Shown: one piece after another, positions 1-7,436 of the stretch
How positions within the stretch are numbered: position 1 is the first letter of the stretch
How the letters are laid out: every line of letters starts with the position of its first letter
Notes under the pieces: model-generated
What the model was told of the DNA's origin: nothing
Databases searched by the model: none
Seen by the model: only the letters and a program-made list of their open reading frames with translations
Assembly: GCA_934667845.1 (NCBI GenBank)
Contig: CAKUMQ010000083.1
Span: forward strand, 1 to 8,988
DNA length: 8,988 bases
Origin: an uncultured Eubacteriales bacterium
Lineage (GTDB): Bacteria > Bacillota > Clostridia > Oscillospirales > Acutalibacteraceae
Direction of reading: 5' to 3'
Position numbers and translations under genes: made by a program

Positions 1-1
1 T

Positions 2-70
2 CACTGGGGAATCGTTGGCGGATATACTGACAGAACCATTGAAATTTGGATTCCCATCGAAAAGAAATAA
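2..70 (+). CDS. C-terminal end of a truncated gene, probably GyrI-like/AraC effector-binding domain protein
   Basis: An open frame enters from the left edge and stops at a TAA at 68-70, giving 22 residues that end in EIWIPIEKK. Seen in sequence: the frame is open to the edge, and a hairpin follows 7 bases after the stop. From family knowledge: many GyrI-like small-molecule-binding domains, alone or at the C terminus of AraC-type regulators, end in a beta strand of the form E-[IVF]-W/Y-[IL]-P-[IV]-K, which fits this tail. The product name is an inference from a very short piece. The local DNA is more AT-rich than the genes to the right. Another small-domain protein cannot be excluded. Confidence 0.5.
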   Translation, partial: HWGIVGGYTDRTIEIWIPIEKK

Positions 71-77
71 TATCTCC

Positions 78-108
78 GTGCCGCCTGTGTAATACGGGCG
101 GCACTTCT
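78..108 (+). terminator. Hairpin, likely terminator of the truncated left-edge gene
   Basis: Arms at 78-88 and 94-104 form an 11-bp GC-rich stem with one G-U pair around a 5-base loop (GTAAT). The 3' arm is followed by TTCTAAAAA, a poor U tract. It begins 7 bases after the stop codon at 68-70, so it is well placed to end that transcript. The weak T run keeps the call moderate. Confidence 0.5.
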
Positions 109-160
109 AAAAATGATAAAGCCACCCAACCTATGAAAAACCGCAAAAAGAAAACAGCCT

Positions 161-223
161 GATAACGCAAGGCGGCGGTACAGCGAAAGCTGTACCACCG
201 CTTTACTTAAATTCTTCGTTATC
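161..223. repeat. Nested inverted repeat / structured intergenic element
   Basis: A central stem pairs 169-184 with 189-204 around a GAAA loop on the plus strand: 16 positions with one G-U pair and one C/A mismatch. Outside it, GATAACG (161-167) is exactly complementary to CGTTATC (217-223), so the whole 63 bases form a two-level palindrome. It lies downstream of the minus-strand S1 gene and could be its terminator, but on that strand the stem is followed by GCGTTATC before any T-rich run (TTTTCTTTTT begins 11 bases further on). A small mobile or dispersed palindromic element is the alternative. Confidence 0.5.
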
Positions 224-228
224 GCACC

Positions 229-255
229 CCGGCTAAAGGGCAGCCGGTCCTTTTT
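229..255 (+). terminator. Possible rho-independent terminator, plus orientation
   Basis: CCGGCT (229-234) pairs with AGCCGG (242-247) around a 7-base loop, followed by TCC and a run of five T (251-255). The stem is short (6 bp) but entirely strong apart from the closing A-T. It reads in the plus direction and ends 2 bases before the stop codon of the minus-strand S1 gene, so it could stop rightward transcripts from running antisense into that gene. Confidence 0.4.
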
Positions 256-257
256 AA

Positions 258-1184
258 CTATTCGTCAAACACAGTCTCGATCCGGCGGTCACAGGCGGGC
301 GGCGAATATACCCATCTGCCGATATGCCCCTCCGTCAGATAATACTGCGGCGGCGGGGGCGGCGGCGCCGCCTCCTGCGCGTCAATGATGATCAGCTTGA
401 GCTTCATTTTCTCGGGCAGGATGCTTTTTATGTACACCCCCGCCAACTGACCGGGCGAGACTCCCTCCCGCGGCTCGGCAAGACCCGCCAGATTCGGTGT
501 CAGCTCGACAAAAACGCCGTATTCCTCTACAGAACGTATAATTCCCGCCACAGTATCCCCGACGGAGAATTTTGTCGCATTTTCTTCCCATGTTCCCAAA
601 AGCTCCCGCATAGACAGGCAGAACCGCCCGTCCTCGTGCGAGGTCAGCACCGCGCGAATCTCCATGCCGACCGCGAGACGGTCGGACGGGTGGGCGATCC
701 GGCTGACCGATATGCCGGCGATCGGCAGCAGCGCCGTCAGCCCGACGCCGATATCGCAAAACGCGCCGAAATGCTCCAGTCGCGTCACGCGGGCGGACAG
801 GATATCCCCCGGCCGCAAAAGCGCGAGACGGCGCTCAAGACAAAGCTGCTGCGCCGCGCGGCGGGACAGGATCGCCCGCATCCTGCCGTCCGGCTGCAGC
901 TCCATCCCCGTCACCGTAAACGCCGCCGGGCGGGACACCCGCGACAGCAGCGCAATATCCCGCGTTGACCCGTCCGCAATGCCGAGCGCGCCCTCCTCAC
1001 GCGGGATCACCCCCTCCATGCACGGCAGATCCACATACAAATTGTGGTACGCATCGCAGCGCAGCACCCGTGCCTCTAAGATCTGCTCCTCCCGCATCGC
1101 CGCCGAAAGCCCCGCGGCGGTGGCGACGGCTGCGCGGTTTGCCGCCGTATCCAGTAATGCGCCCTCCGGTAAAAACTGATTCAT
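258..1184 (-). CDS. S1 RNA-binding domain protein (ribosomal protein S1-like, short form)
   Basis: The product has 308 residues, is probably cytoplasmic and binds RNA. Two S1 (OB-fold) domains are visible: about residues 125-193, with the motif RLEHFGAFCDIG and the closing strand RFCLSMREL, and about 206-269, with SVEEYGVFVELTP and ending KLKLIIID. Residues 33-108 resemble a diverged first OB-like domain (VIPREE, RDIALLSRV). A run of six prolines lies at residues 274-279. Full ribosomal S1 is usually larger with four to six domains; this matches a clostridial family of short S1-like proteins whose exact role is unknown to me. The ATG at 1184 has only a distant AAAGGAA (1197-1203, 13-base spacing), so initiation looks weak. 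No convincing promoter was found. The gene is divergent from the YfhO operon and the stop is TAG at 258-260. Confidence 0.88.
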   Translation of the reverse strand: MNQFLPEGALLDTAANRAAVATAAGLSAAMREEQILEARVLRCDAYHNLYVDLPCMEGVIPREEGALGIADGSTRDIALLSRVSRPAAFTVTGMELQPDGRMRAILSRRAAQQLCLERRLALLRPGDILSARVTRLEHFGAFCDIGVGLTALLPIAGISVSRIAHPSDRLAVGMEIRAVLTSHEDGRFCLSMRELLGTWEENATKFSVGDTVAGIIRSVEEYGVFVELTPNLAGLAEPREGVSPGQLAGVYIKSILPEKMKLKLIIIDAQEAAPPPPPPQYYLTEGHIGRWVYSPPACDRRIETVFDE

Positions 1185-1248
1185 TTTGACAACCCGTTCC
1201 TTTCACAATAGGGTGCTATCATCCTATGCCGCCGGGGTGGAAAATATG

Positions 1249-1284
1249 TTGCACTGTCAGGAAAAGAATGGTATACTAAACAAA
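1249..1284 (+). promoter_or_regulatory. Sigma-A type promoter for the YfhO-Nudix-DUF2079 operon
   Basis: A -35 of TTGCAC (1249-1254) and a -10 of TATACT (1272-1277) are separated by exactly 17 bases, with a TG one base upstream of the -10 (extended -10, 1269-1271). The expected transcription start is near 1284, which gives a leader of about 70 bases to the start codon favoured here (1355). No second promoter was seen between here and the end of the operon. Confidence 0.75.
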
Positions 1285-1336
1285 GTAATCATAAGGATTT
1301 TTGACGCCCCGTGCGTATAAGAAATACTTCGACCGT

Positions 1337-1345
1337 AAAGGGAGG
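1337..1345 (+). promoter_or_regulatory. Ribosome-binding site that decides the YfhO start
   Basis: AAAGGGAGG at 1337-1345 is a strong Shine-Dalgarno sequence 9 bases before the in-frame TTG at 1355. The alternative upstream TTG at 1301 has only AAGGA (1293-1297) at 3 bases, which is too close for efficient initiation. This favours the downstream start. Confidence 0.7.
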
Positions 1346-1354
1346 CGATCGCCG

Positions 1355-3685
1355 TTGCGGAGAAAAGCTCTCCGGATCACCGCGGCTGCGGCGGCATTTT
1401 GTCTGCCCGCGCTGATCCTCTGGATCGTTTACCAGCTCATGGGCTATGCCCCCGCCGGGGACAAGACCGTGCTGCTCATGGATATGCGCAACCAGTATGC
1501 GCCGTTTTATGCGTGGCTGCGGTCACTGTTTTCGGGCGAATCCTCGCTGTTTTTCTCGCTGCAAAAGCAGCTCGGCACCGGCACGGCGGGGCTGTTCGCC
1601 TATTATCTCGCCTCCCCGCTCAACGGGCTGCTGCTGTTGTTCCCCGCAAAACAGCTCCCGCTCGCCCTGTCACTGCTCACCTGTCTGAAAACCGGGCTGT
1701 GCGGGCTGACCATGCAGCTCTATCTGCAAAGGCGGCGGCAGCTGCCCGCGCTGCCCGCGCTGATCCTCAGCCTCGGCTATGCCCTGATGTCCTACAACAT
1801 CGTCTACGGCATCTGCCTGATGTGGCTCGACACCGTGGCGCTTTTGCCGCTCACGGTGTGGAACGTCGAGCGGCTTGCGGACGGCAGGCGCCCCACGGGG
1901 CTGATCGTCTGCCTTGTGCTGCTCTTCTGGTGCGACTATTACCTCGCCTATGCGGTCGGGCTGTTCTGCCTGCTTTACCTGTGCGTGCTGCTTGCCGTGC
2001 AGCCGCGGGCGCTGTCCCCGTTTCGCGCCGTCGGGCGGCTCGCTCTGTCCGCCGCAGCCGCGTTCGGGCTGCTCGCGTGGTTTTTGCTGCCCGTGCTGCT
2101 CGATCTGCTCTCCGGCGCGGGACAGTCGGGCAACTGGCGCCCCGCCTCCCCGATCTATTACGCCCCGTGGCGGCTGCTTGAAAAGCTGATCCCGGGGCAT
2201 TACACGACGATCACCTATTACGGTCTGCCGCAGCTCTACTGCGGCTCGGTCACGCTGATCGCCGCGCTGTGCGGTCTGGCTGACACCCGCCTGCCCCGCC
2301 GGAGGCGGTGGGGCAGCGGCGCGCTGCTGCTGATACTGGCGGTCTCGTTTTTCTTCTGCCCGCTCGACTTCATCTGGCACGGCTTCCGGTTCCCCAACTG
2401 GTTTCCCGCCCGCTACAGCTTTCTTTGGGGCTTTGTGCTGGCTTTGACCGCTGCCGGCTGGCTCGTCTCCCTCCCGCTTCGCGCATGGCAGCGGCAGCAC
2501 CGGCGGCTCTATGCCGGCGTATGCGCGCTGCTGCTGGCCGTCACGGTTGCCGAGACCGGCAAAAACGCCGCCGCCATGCTGCAGGGGCAAAACAGCGAAT
2601 TCGGCTGTGCGACGCAGACCGAGTGGGAAAACGCCTATGACGAGACCGCCGCTCTCGTGCGGCAGGCGCAGGAGAGGGACGGCGACATCTACCGGGTCGA
2701 AAAGACCTATCAGTTCAGCCAGAACGACGGCATGCTCTACGGCTATGCCGGCATCAGCCACTATTCCTCCACCTATCATGCGCCGTCAAACCGGCTGTGC
2801 GAGGCGCTCGGGCTGACCCGCCGCTGGCTCTGGATCTCCTCGCGCGGCGCAACGCCGGTCACGGACACGCTGCTCGGCGTGCGCTATGTGCTGTCGAAAA
2901 GCGACATACCCGCCTATACCGCCGTGTCGGCAAACGACACCGTCACGGTTTTCCGAAACTCCTGCGCCCTGCCGCTGCTGACCGCCGCCGACAAGCACGC
3001 GGCGGACTGGGCCGCGCCGGACACCGAAAACCCGTTTGCCGTGCAGGAGTCGCTGCTCGACGCGCTCTGCGGCGAAGAGACCCGCGTCTGGCGGCACATC
3101 GCCGTCGAACAGACCGTCGGGCGGTTTACCGTGACCGTTCCCGCCGACGGGGTGCTGTATGCCGCCTTTCCCGCAAACGGCGGAAAGAACGGTTCGCTGT
3201 ATGCGGACGGCAGCTATATCGCCCGCTGTTTCACTCAGAACGGCGCGCGGGTGTTTGCCGTCGGGCGCTATGCCGCGGGGCAGGAGGTCACGCTGATGCT
3301 GACGGCGGAGCAGACGCCGGACGCGATATGGCTCGCGGTGCTCGATGAGGAAGCGCTCGCCCGCGCCTCTGCCGCTTTGCAGGGCGGCGGCGCGCCCGTC
3401 GAACGGCAGAGCGCCTCTGTATTCACCCGCACCGTCACGGCGGCAGAGGGGCAGATCCTCTACACCTCGCTGCCCTATTCCCGCGGGTTTGCGGTCTATG
3501 CGGACGGCGAGCGGCTCGAGAGCTTTGCCGTCGGCGGCGGGCTGCTCGGCGCGGCGCTGCCCGCAGGCACCCATCAGATCACGGTGCGGTACACCGCCCC
3601 GGGGCTGAAGCTCGGCATCTCACTGACCGCCGTCACGGCGGTGGTTCTCGGCATCATCCTATACAAGAGGAGGAAACGCGCATGA
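1355..3685 (+). CDS. YfhO-family polytopic membrane protein (GT-C-like)
   Basis: From TTG 1355 the product has 776 residues; the open frame reaches TTG 1301 (794 residues), but the better SD and a membrane segment near the new N terminus (about residues 7-30) favour 1355. Family marks are DMRNQY at 43-48, MWLDTVALLPL at 156-166 and FPNWFPARYSF at 346-356. The first 400 or so residues hold about a dozen hydrophobic segments, followed by a large, probably extracytoplasmic, beta-rich region. A C-terminal helix at about 751-770 ends in the positive tail KRRKRA. YfhO of Bacillus subtilis takes part in lipoteichoic acid glycosylation with CsbB; the family is thought to transfer sugars from lipid-linked donors. 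Substrate here is unknown. It is first in its operon, and its stop overlaps the Nudix start by 4 bases. Confidence 0.88.
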   Translation: MRRKALRITAAAAAFCLPALILWIVYQLMGYAPAGDKTVLLMDMRNQYAPFYAWLRSLFSGESSLFFSLQKQLGTGTAGLFAYYLASPLNGLLLLFPAKQLPLALSLLTCLKTGLCGLTMQLYLQRRRQLPALPALILSLGYALMSYNIVYGICLMWLDTVALLPLTVWNVERLADGRRPTGLIVCLVLLFWCDYYLAYAVGLFCLLYLCVLLAVQPRALSPFRAVGRLALSAAAAFGLLAWFLLPVLLDLLSGAGQSGNWRPASPIYYAPWRLLEKLIPGHYTTITYYGLPQLYCGSVTLIAALCGLADTRLPRRRRWGSGALLLILAVSFFFCPLDFIWHGFRFPNWFPARYSFLWGFVLALTAAGWLVSLPLRAWQRQHRRLYAGVCALLLAVTVAETGKNAAAMLQGQNSEFGCATQTEWENAYDETAALVRQAQERDGDIYRVEKTYQFSQNDGMLYGYAGISHYSSTYHAPSNRLCEALGLTRRWLWISSRGATPVTDTLLGVRYVLSKSDIPAYTAVSANDTVTVFRNSCALPLLTAADKHAADWAAPDTENPFAVQESLLDALCGEETRVWRHIAVEQTVGRFTVTVPADGVLYAAFPANGGKNGSLYADGSYIARCFTQNGARVFAVGRYAAGQEVTLMLTAEQTPDAIWLAVLDEEALARASAALQGGGAPVERQSASVFTRTVTAAEGQILYTSLPYSRGFAVYADGERLESFAVGGGLLGAALPAGTHQITVRYTAPGLKLGISLTAVTAVVLGIILYKRRKRA

Positions 3686-4164
3686 TCCTTTCCACGCTTT
3701 GCTACATCGAGCAGGAGAACAAGGTCCTGCTGCTCCACCGTGTCAAAAAGGAGCAGGACGTCAATCAGGGCAAATGGATCGGCGTCGGCGGCAAATTCGA
3801 GGAGGGCGAAAGCCCCGAGGAATGCCTGCTGCGCGAGGTGCGGGAGGAAACGGGGCTGACGCTGACCCGCTGGCGCTTTCGCGGCATCGTCACCTTTGTC
3901 TGCCCGCCGTGGCCGGTGGAATACATGCACCTGTACACCGCCGACCGCTTTACGGGCACGCTCGCCGCGGACTGCCGCGAGGGGGTGCTCCGGTGGGTGG
4001 CGCGCGAAGATATCGACCGCCTGCCCACCTGGGAGGGCGACCGGCTGTTTCTGCGCCGTCTGCGCGACGATCCGCCCGACGCAAAGCCCTTTTCGCTCAA
4101 GCTCTGCTATGAAAACGACAAGCTGATCGCCCACCGCTTTTTCGGAGAGGAGGAGACGCCGTGA
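3682..4164 (+). CDS. MutT/Nudix hydrolase, 8-oxo-dGTP diphosphatase-like
   Basis: This is a 160-residue cytoplasmic Nudix enzyme. The full Nudix box G-x5-E-x7-R-E-V-x-E-E-x-G-L lies at residues 37-59, with all Mg-binding glutamates present. The preceding KWIGVGGKFEEGES (31-44) resembles the MutT/MTH1-type 8-oxo-dGTP diphosphatases common in Firmicutes, which hydrolyse oxidised nucleoside triphosphates to monophosphates. That substrate is inferred; Nudix substrates are hard to assign from sequence. The start is ATG 3682, with AGAGGAGG at 3666-3673 and an 8-base spacer. Its ATG overlaps the TGA of the YfhO gene (ATGA), and its own stop overlaps the GTG of the next gene, so all three are probably translationally coupled. 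Its place between two membrane proteins leaves open a nucleotide-sugar or other pyrophosphate substrate. Confidence 0.9.
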   Translation: MILSTLCYIEQENKVLLLHRVKKEQDVNQGKWIGVGGKFEEGESPEECLLREVREETGLTLTRWRFRGIVTFVCPPWPVEYMHLYTADRFTGTLAADCREGVLRWVAREDIDRLPTWEGDRLFLRRLRDDPPDAKPFSLKLCYENDKLIAHRFFGEEETP

Positions 4165-5984
4165 ACGCCCGTATAGACGCCGCGCTGACCCGCCTGCGCC
4201 GATGGGCGGACAGCGGCCTCGGTCTTTGGGTGCGGCGGCTTTTAGCGGGGTGGTTCTGGCTCGGCTCGGCGCTGCTGCTGACCCAAAAAGGGAGCTTTTG
4301 GGAGCTGTCATTTGCCCAGCACATCCCGCTCCCCCTCCTGCTCGCGGTACTGCTCGCCGTGAGTACTTTAGCGGCGCTGCTCGACCGGCTGTTCCCGCAG
4401 CGGCACATCTCCCTGTGGATGCTGCTTTCCGGCGCGGTGCTTCTGCTGCTCTCGCTTGCCGCCCGCTACGGCGGTGCGGAGCCGCTGCTGTTTGCCGCGG
4501 CGCTGATCCTCTGCTTTGCGCTGCTCTGGCGCTATGCCTGCGCGCAGCCGTTTCTCGCCGACCGCAAGCCGCTCTCCCGCCGGGGCGCGGCACTCGCCGT
4601 CGCCCTGCTCGGGCTGCTCACCGCTGCCGTCATCGGCCTGCATGCCGTGCTGCGCTACCGCTGCTTTTACGTCCCCAACTACGACGGCGGGCTGTTCACC
4701 CAGATGTTCCACTATATGCGCACGACCGGTCTGCCGCTGACGACCTGCGAGCGCGACGGGCTGACCTCACATTTTGCCGTGCATTTTTCGCCGATATTCT
4801 ACCTGCTGCTACCGCCCTATGTGCTGTCGGGCGGGGATCCGCTCGTGCTCGGCTGCGGGCAGGCGGTCATTTTGGCCTCGGGACTGATCCCGCTGTTTCT
4901 GCTCTGCCGCGACAAGCGCCTGTCCGAAAAGCTGACCGTGCTGCTGGCGCTCGCCTACTGTGCCCATCCCGCGCTGCTCGGCGGCACGTTTTACGACCTG
5001 CACGAAAACTGCTTTTTGACGCCGCTGCTGCTGTGGGTGTTCTGGTGCGGCGAGACCGACCGCACACCGGGGCTTATCGTCTCCGCCGTCCTGACGCTCT
5101 GCGTCAAGGAGGATGCCGCCGTTTTTATCGCCGTCTATGCGCTGTATGTTCTGATCGGGCAGAAAAAATACCGGCGCGGCATTCTGCTGCTCGGCGGCGC
5201 ACTCATCTGGTTTTTCGCCGCCGTTTTCGCCATCAACACCTTCGGCGACGGCGTGCTGATGGATCGCTATGCGAGCCTGATGTACGAAAGCCGCGGCTTC
5301 GGCGCGATGATCAAGACACTGCTGTGCAATCCGGGCTATGCGCTGCGGCTTTTGCTGTTCGATGAGGACAGCGGCGCACTGAAGCTCCAATATCTGCTGC
5401 AGATGGCGGTCGGTGTCGGGCTTTTGCCGTTTATCTCCAAAAAGCCCGCGCGCCTGCTGCTGGCTGCGCCGATCCTTTTGAATCTGCTGACCACCTACAG
5501 CTATCTGCACCAGATCGGCTTCCAGTACAATTTCGGCGTGACCGCCTTTTTCTTCTATGCCGCCGTGCTGAATCTGCGCGATCTGCCCCGTGACAGCCGC
5601 CGCTTTGCGGCAGGCTTCGCCGCGTTTGCTTCTGTCGTGCTCTGCCTTTGCTCCACGCTGCCCTCCGTTTCCGCCAACTGGCGGCAGTATCAGGCGCAGA
5701 GGGACAAGGTTATGCACATGGAGGCGGTCTTGTCCGATATACCGAAGGACAGCTCCGTGACCGCCTCCACCTTCCTCATCGCCCATTTAGCCGACCGCGA
5801 TGTTATCTACGAGGAGTATTATCACCGCAAACCGGCGACGGAATATGTGATCCTTGACATCCGCTCGGGACTCTCCGCCGAGCAAACGGAGGTGCGGGAC
5901 CATTGTCTCTCCTCGGGCTACACCGTCCTTGCGGAGCACAAGGACGAGCTGCTGATCCTGCACACCGATACGCCCACGGAATAG
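4161..5984 (+). CDS. DUF2079 family polytopic membrane protein
   Basis: This is a 607-residue integral membrane protein with roughly a dozen hydrophobic segments (for example about 27-41, 56-74, 84-101, 107-126, 142-164, 227-249, 284-296, 322-333, 339-360, 431-446, 459-471 and 484-500). Characteristic DUF2079 stretches are NYDGGLFTQ (173-181), HFAVHFSPIFYLLLPPY (204-220), YDLHENCFLTPLL (278-290) and VKEDAAVF (315-322). A soluble C-terminal part (about 505-607) contains IPKDSSVTAS and EYVILDIRSG. The family function is unknown; predicted topology and the acidic residues in early loops resemble GT-C glycosyltransferases, which is an inference. The start is GTG 4161 with AGAGGAGG at 4146-4153 (7-base spacer), overlapping the Nudix stop by 4 bases. 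It is last in the operon and is followed 8 bases later by a strong hairpin. Confidence 0.87.
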   Translation: MNARIDAALTRLRRWADSGLGLWVRRLLAGWFWLGSALLLTQKGSFWELSFAQHIPLPLLLAVLLAVSTLAALLDRLFPQRHISLWMLLSGAVLLLLSLAARYGGAEPLLFAAALILCFALLWRYACAQPFLADRKPLSRRGAALAVALLGLLTAAVIGLHAVLRYRCFYVPNYDGGLFTQMFHYMRTTGLPLTTCERDGLTSHFAVHFSPIFYLLLPPYVLSGGDPLVLGCGQAVILASGLIPLFLLCRDKRLSEKLTVLLALAYCAHPALLGGTFYDLHENCFLTPLLLWVFWCGETDRTPGLIVSAVLTLCVKEDAAVFIAVYALYVLIGQKKYRRGILLLGGALIWFFAAVFAINTFGDGVLMDRYASLMYESRGFGAMIKTLLCNPGYALRLLLFDEDSGALKLQYLLQMAVGVGLLPFISKKPARLLLAAPILLNLLTTYSYLHQIGFQYNFGVTAFFFYAAVLNLRDLPRDSRRFAAGFAAFASVVLCLCSTLPSVSANWRQYQAQRDKVMHMEAVLSDIPKDSSVTASTFLIAHLADRDVIYEEYYHRKPATEYVILDIRSGLSAEQTEVRDHCLSSGYTVLAEHKDELLILHTDTPTE

Positions 5985-5992
5985 GGATGCAC

Positions 5993-6038
5993 AAAGCCGC
6001 CGTTTTCACGGGTCATAACCCGTGAAAACGGCGGCTTT
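5993..6038. terminator. Bidirectional terminator between convergent operons
   Basis: A perfect 21-bp stem pairs 5993-6013 with 6018-6038 around the loop CATA. The outer ends are AAAGCCGCC and GGCGGCTTT, so each transcript leaves the stem in a T run (only 3 T within the stem, then CTTTATGATTT on the plus strand). It begins 8 bases after the DUF2079 stop and ends 2 bases from the argH stop, so it can serve both operons. Confidence 0.85.
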
Positions 6039-6040
6039 CT

Positions 6041-7423
6041 TTATGATTTGCTTTGGACAAATTCCCGCACAAAGGCGATCTGCGTTTCGACCGATTCGGG
6101 ACCGGTGCCGCCCGCCGAAATGCGGGTGCGGACACAGCTTGAGAGGTCGATCGCCGCATACAGATCCCCGTCAAAGTGCGGATCGAAGCGGCGGTAATCG
6201 GCAAGCGGCAGGGTCTCCAGCACCTCGCCTTTGTCGATACAGTACGCCACAAGCTGCCCCGTCAGCTTATATGCTGTGCGGAACGGCAGCCCCTTCTTCA
6301 CAAGATAGTCCGCAAGGTCGGTCGCGTTGATAAAGCCCTTTTGCGCCGCCGCTTTCATGCGGTCTGCGCGCACCTGCATCGTCGCGATCATCGGCGTGAA
6401 CACCGTCAGGCATTTCTGCACTGTCTCGAGCGCGTCAAACAGCCCCTCCTTGTCCTCCTGCATATCCTTATTATAGGCAAGCGGCAGCCCTTTTAGCACG
6501 GTCAGCAGTCCCACGAGATCGCCGAACACGCGTCCGGTCTTGCCGCGCACCAGCTCCGCCATGTCGGGGTTTTTCTTCTGCGGCATGATGCTCGAACCGG
6601 TCGTGAAGCTGTCGTCCAGCTCGATAAAGCCGAATTCCCAGCTTGACCACAACACGATCTCCTCGGCAAAGCGGGAGAGATGCACCATGATAAGCGAAAA
6701 CGCAGACAAAAGCTCCACCCCGAAGTCGCGGTCGGACACGCCGTCGATGCTGTTGAGCGTGATGCCGGAAAACCCGAGCTTTTTCGCCGTGAAGGCACGG
6801 TCGGTCGGGTAGGTCGTGCCTGCCAGCGCACAGGAGCCGAGCGGACACTGATCCATGCGGACAAGTGCATCCTCGAGCCGCCCGACATCGCGGGAAAACA
6901 TCATCGCATAGGCAAGCAGATGGTGCGCCAGCACGATCGGCTGCGCCCGCTGCAAATGGGTATAGCCCGGCAGGATGGTGTCGCGGTGCTCCTCCGCACG
7001 GTCGGCCAGCACCGTCATCAGCTCGGTCAGCTGACCGATCACCCCGCGCGCGCCGTCGCGCAGATACATGCGGATATCCAGCGCCACCTGATCGTTGCGG
7101 CTGCGGGCGGTGTGCAGCTTTTTGCCCACGTCGCCGATGCGTTCGGTCAGCACCGCCTCCACGAACATGTGGATATCCTCCGCCCCGTCCGCGATCGGCA
7201 GCGCGCCGCTTTCAATATCGGCAAGAATGCCCGACAGCCCGTCAATGATCTGCCCGCTCTCCGCCTCGGTCAGAATCCCCTGCGCCCCCAGCATGGCGGC
7301 ATGCGCCATGCTGCCGGTGATATCCTGCCGCACCATTTTCCGGTCAAACGGCAGCGAGGTGTTAAAATCATCCGCCGCCTGATCGAGCGCTTTGGAAAAG
7401 CGTCCCGCCCACATTTTCTCCAT
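6041..7423 (-). CDS. argH: Argininosuccinate lyase
   Basis: This 460-residue cytoplasmic enzyme of the fumarase/aspartase superfamily splits argininosuccinate into arginine and fumarate, the last step of arginine synthesis. The superfamily signature GSSIMPQKKNP lies at residues 276-286 and carries the catalytic serine on the mobile loop. SRNDQV (108-113) and YTHLQRAQPI (154-163), with the conserved His156, are the other active-site stretches. Length is normal for a stand-alone bacterial ArgH, with no fused acetyltransferase. The start is ATG 7423 with GGAG at 7430-7433 and a 6-base spacer; the gap to the argG stop is 13 bases, so the two are read as one transcript from the argG promoter. A second in-frame ATG is three codons in. 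The gene is complete and the TAA stop abuts the shared terminator. Confidence 0.97.
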   Translation of the reverse strand: MEKMWAGRFSKALDQAADDFNTSLPFDRKMVRQDITGSMAHAAMLGAQGILTEAESGQIIDGLSGILADIESGALPIADGAEDIHMFVEAVLTERIGDVGKKLHTARSRNDQVALDIRMYLRDGARGVIGQLTELMTVLADRAEEHRDTILPGYTHLQRAQPIVLAHHLLAYAMMFSRDVGRLEDALVRMDQCPLGSCALAGTTYPTDRAFTAKKLGFSGITLNSIDGVSDRDFGVELLSAFSLIMVHLSRFAEEIVLWSSWEFGFIELDDSFTTGSSIMPQKKNPDMAELVRGKTGRVFGDLVGLLTVLKGLPLAYNKDMQEDKEGLFDALETVQKCLTVFTPMIATMQVRADRMKAAAQKGFINATDLADYLVKKGLPFRTAYKLTGQLVAYCIDKGEVLETLPLADYRRFDPHFDGDLYAAIDLSSCVRTRISAGGTGPESVETQIAFVREFVQSKS

Positions 7424-7436
7424 AGTCGTCTCCGTT

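Noticed and set aside
1..198. A 65-codon minus-strand frame at the left edge
   Set aside because: It crosses two hairpins and lies opposite the end of a more plausible plus-strand gene; no SD and no recognisable motif beyond hydrophobic stretches.
324..968. A 214-codon plus-strand frame opposite the S1-domain gene
   Set aside because: Arg-rich shadow frame; the minus-strand frame shows clear S1 domains.
1185..1300. A minus-strand promoter for the S1-domain gene
   Set aside because: Candidates such as CTGACA or TATTGT lack a partner hexamer at 16-18 bases, so none was annotated.
1670..2779. A 369-codon minus-strand open frame inside the YfhO gene
   Set aside because: It is low-complexity, rich in Gln/Arg/Gly/Pro, antisense to a well-supported YfhO frame and without a ribosome-binding context I trust.
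4202..5365. A 387-codon plus-strand frame overlapping the DUF2079 gene
   Set aside because: Arg/Ala-rich translation typical of an off-frame reading of GC-rich membrane-protein DNA; the DUF2079 frame has the family motifs.
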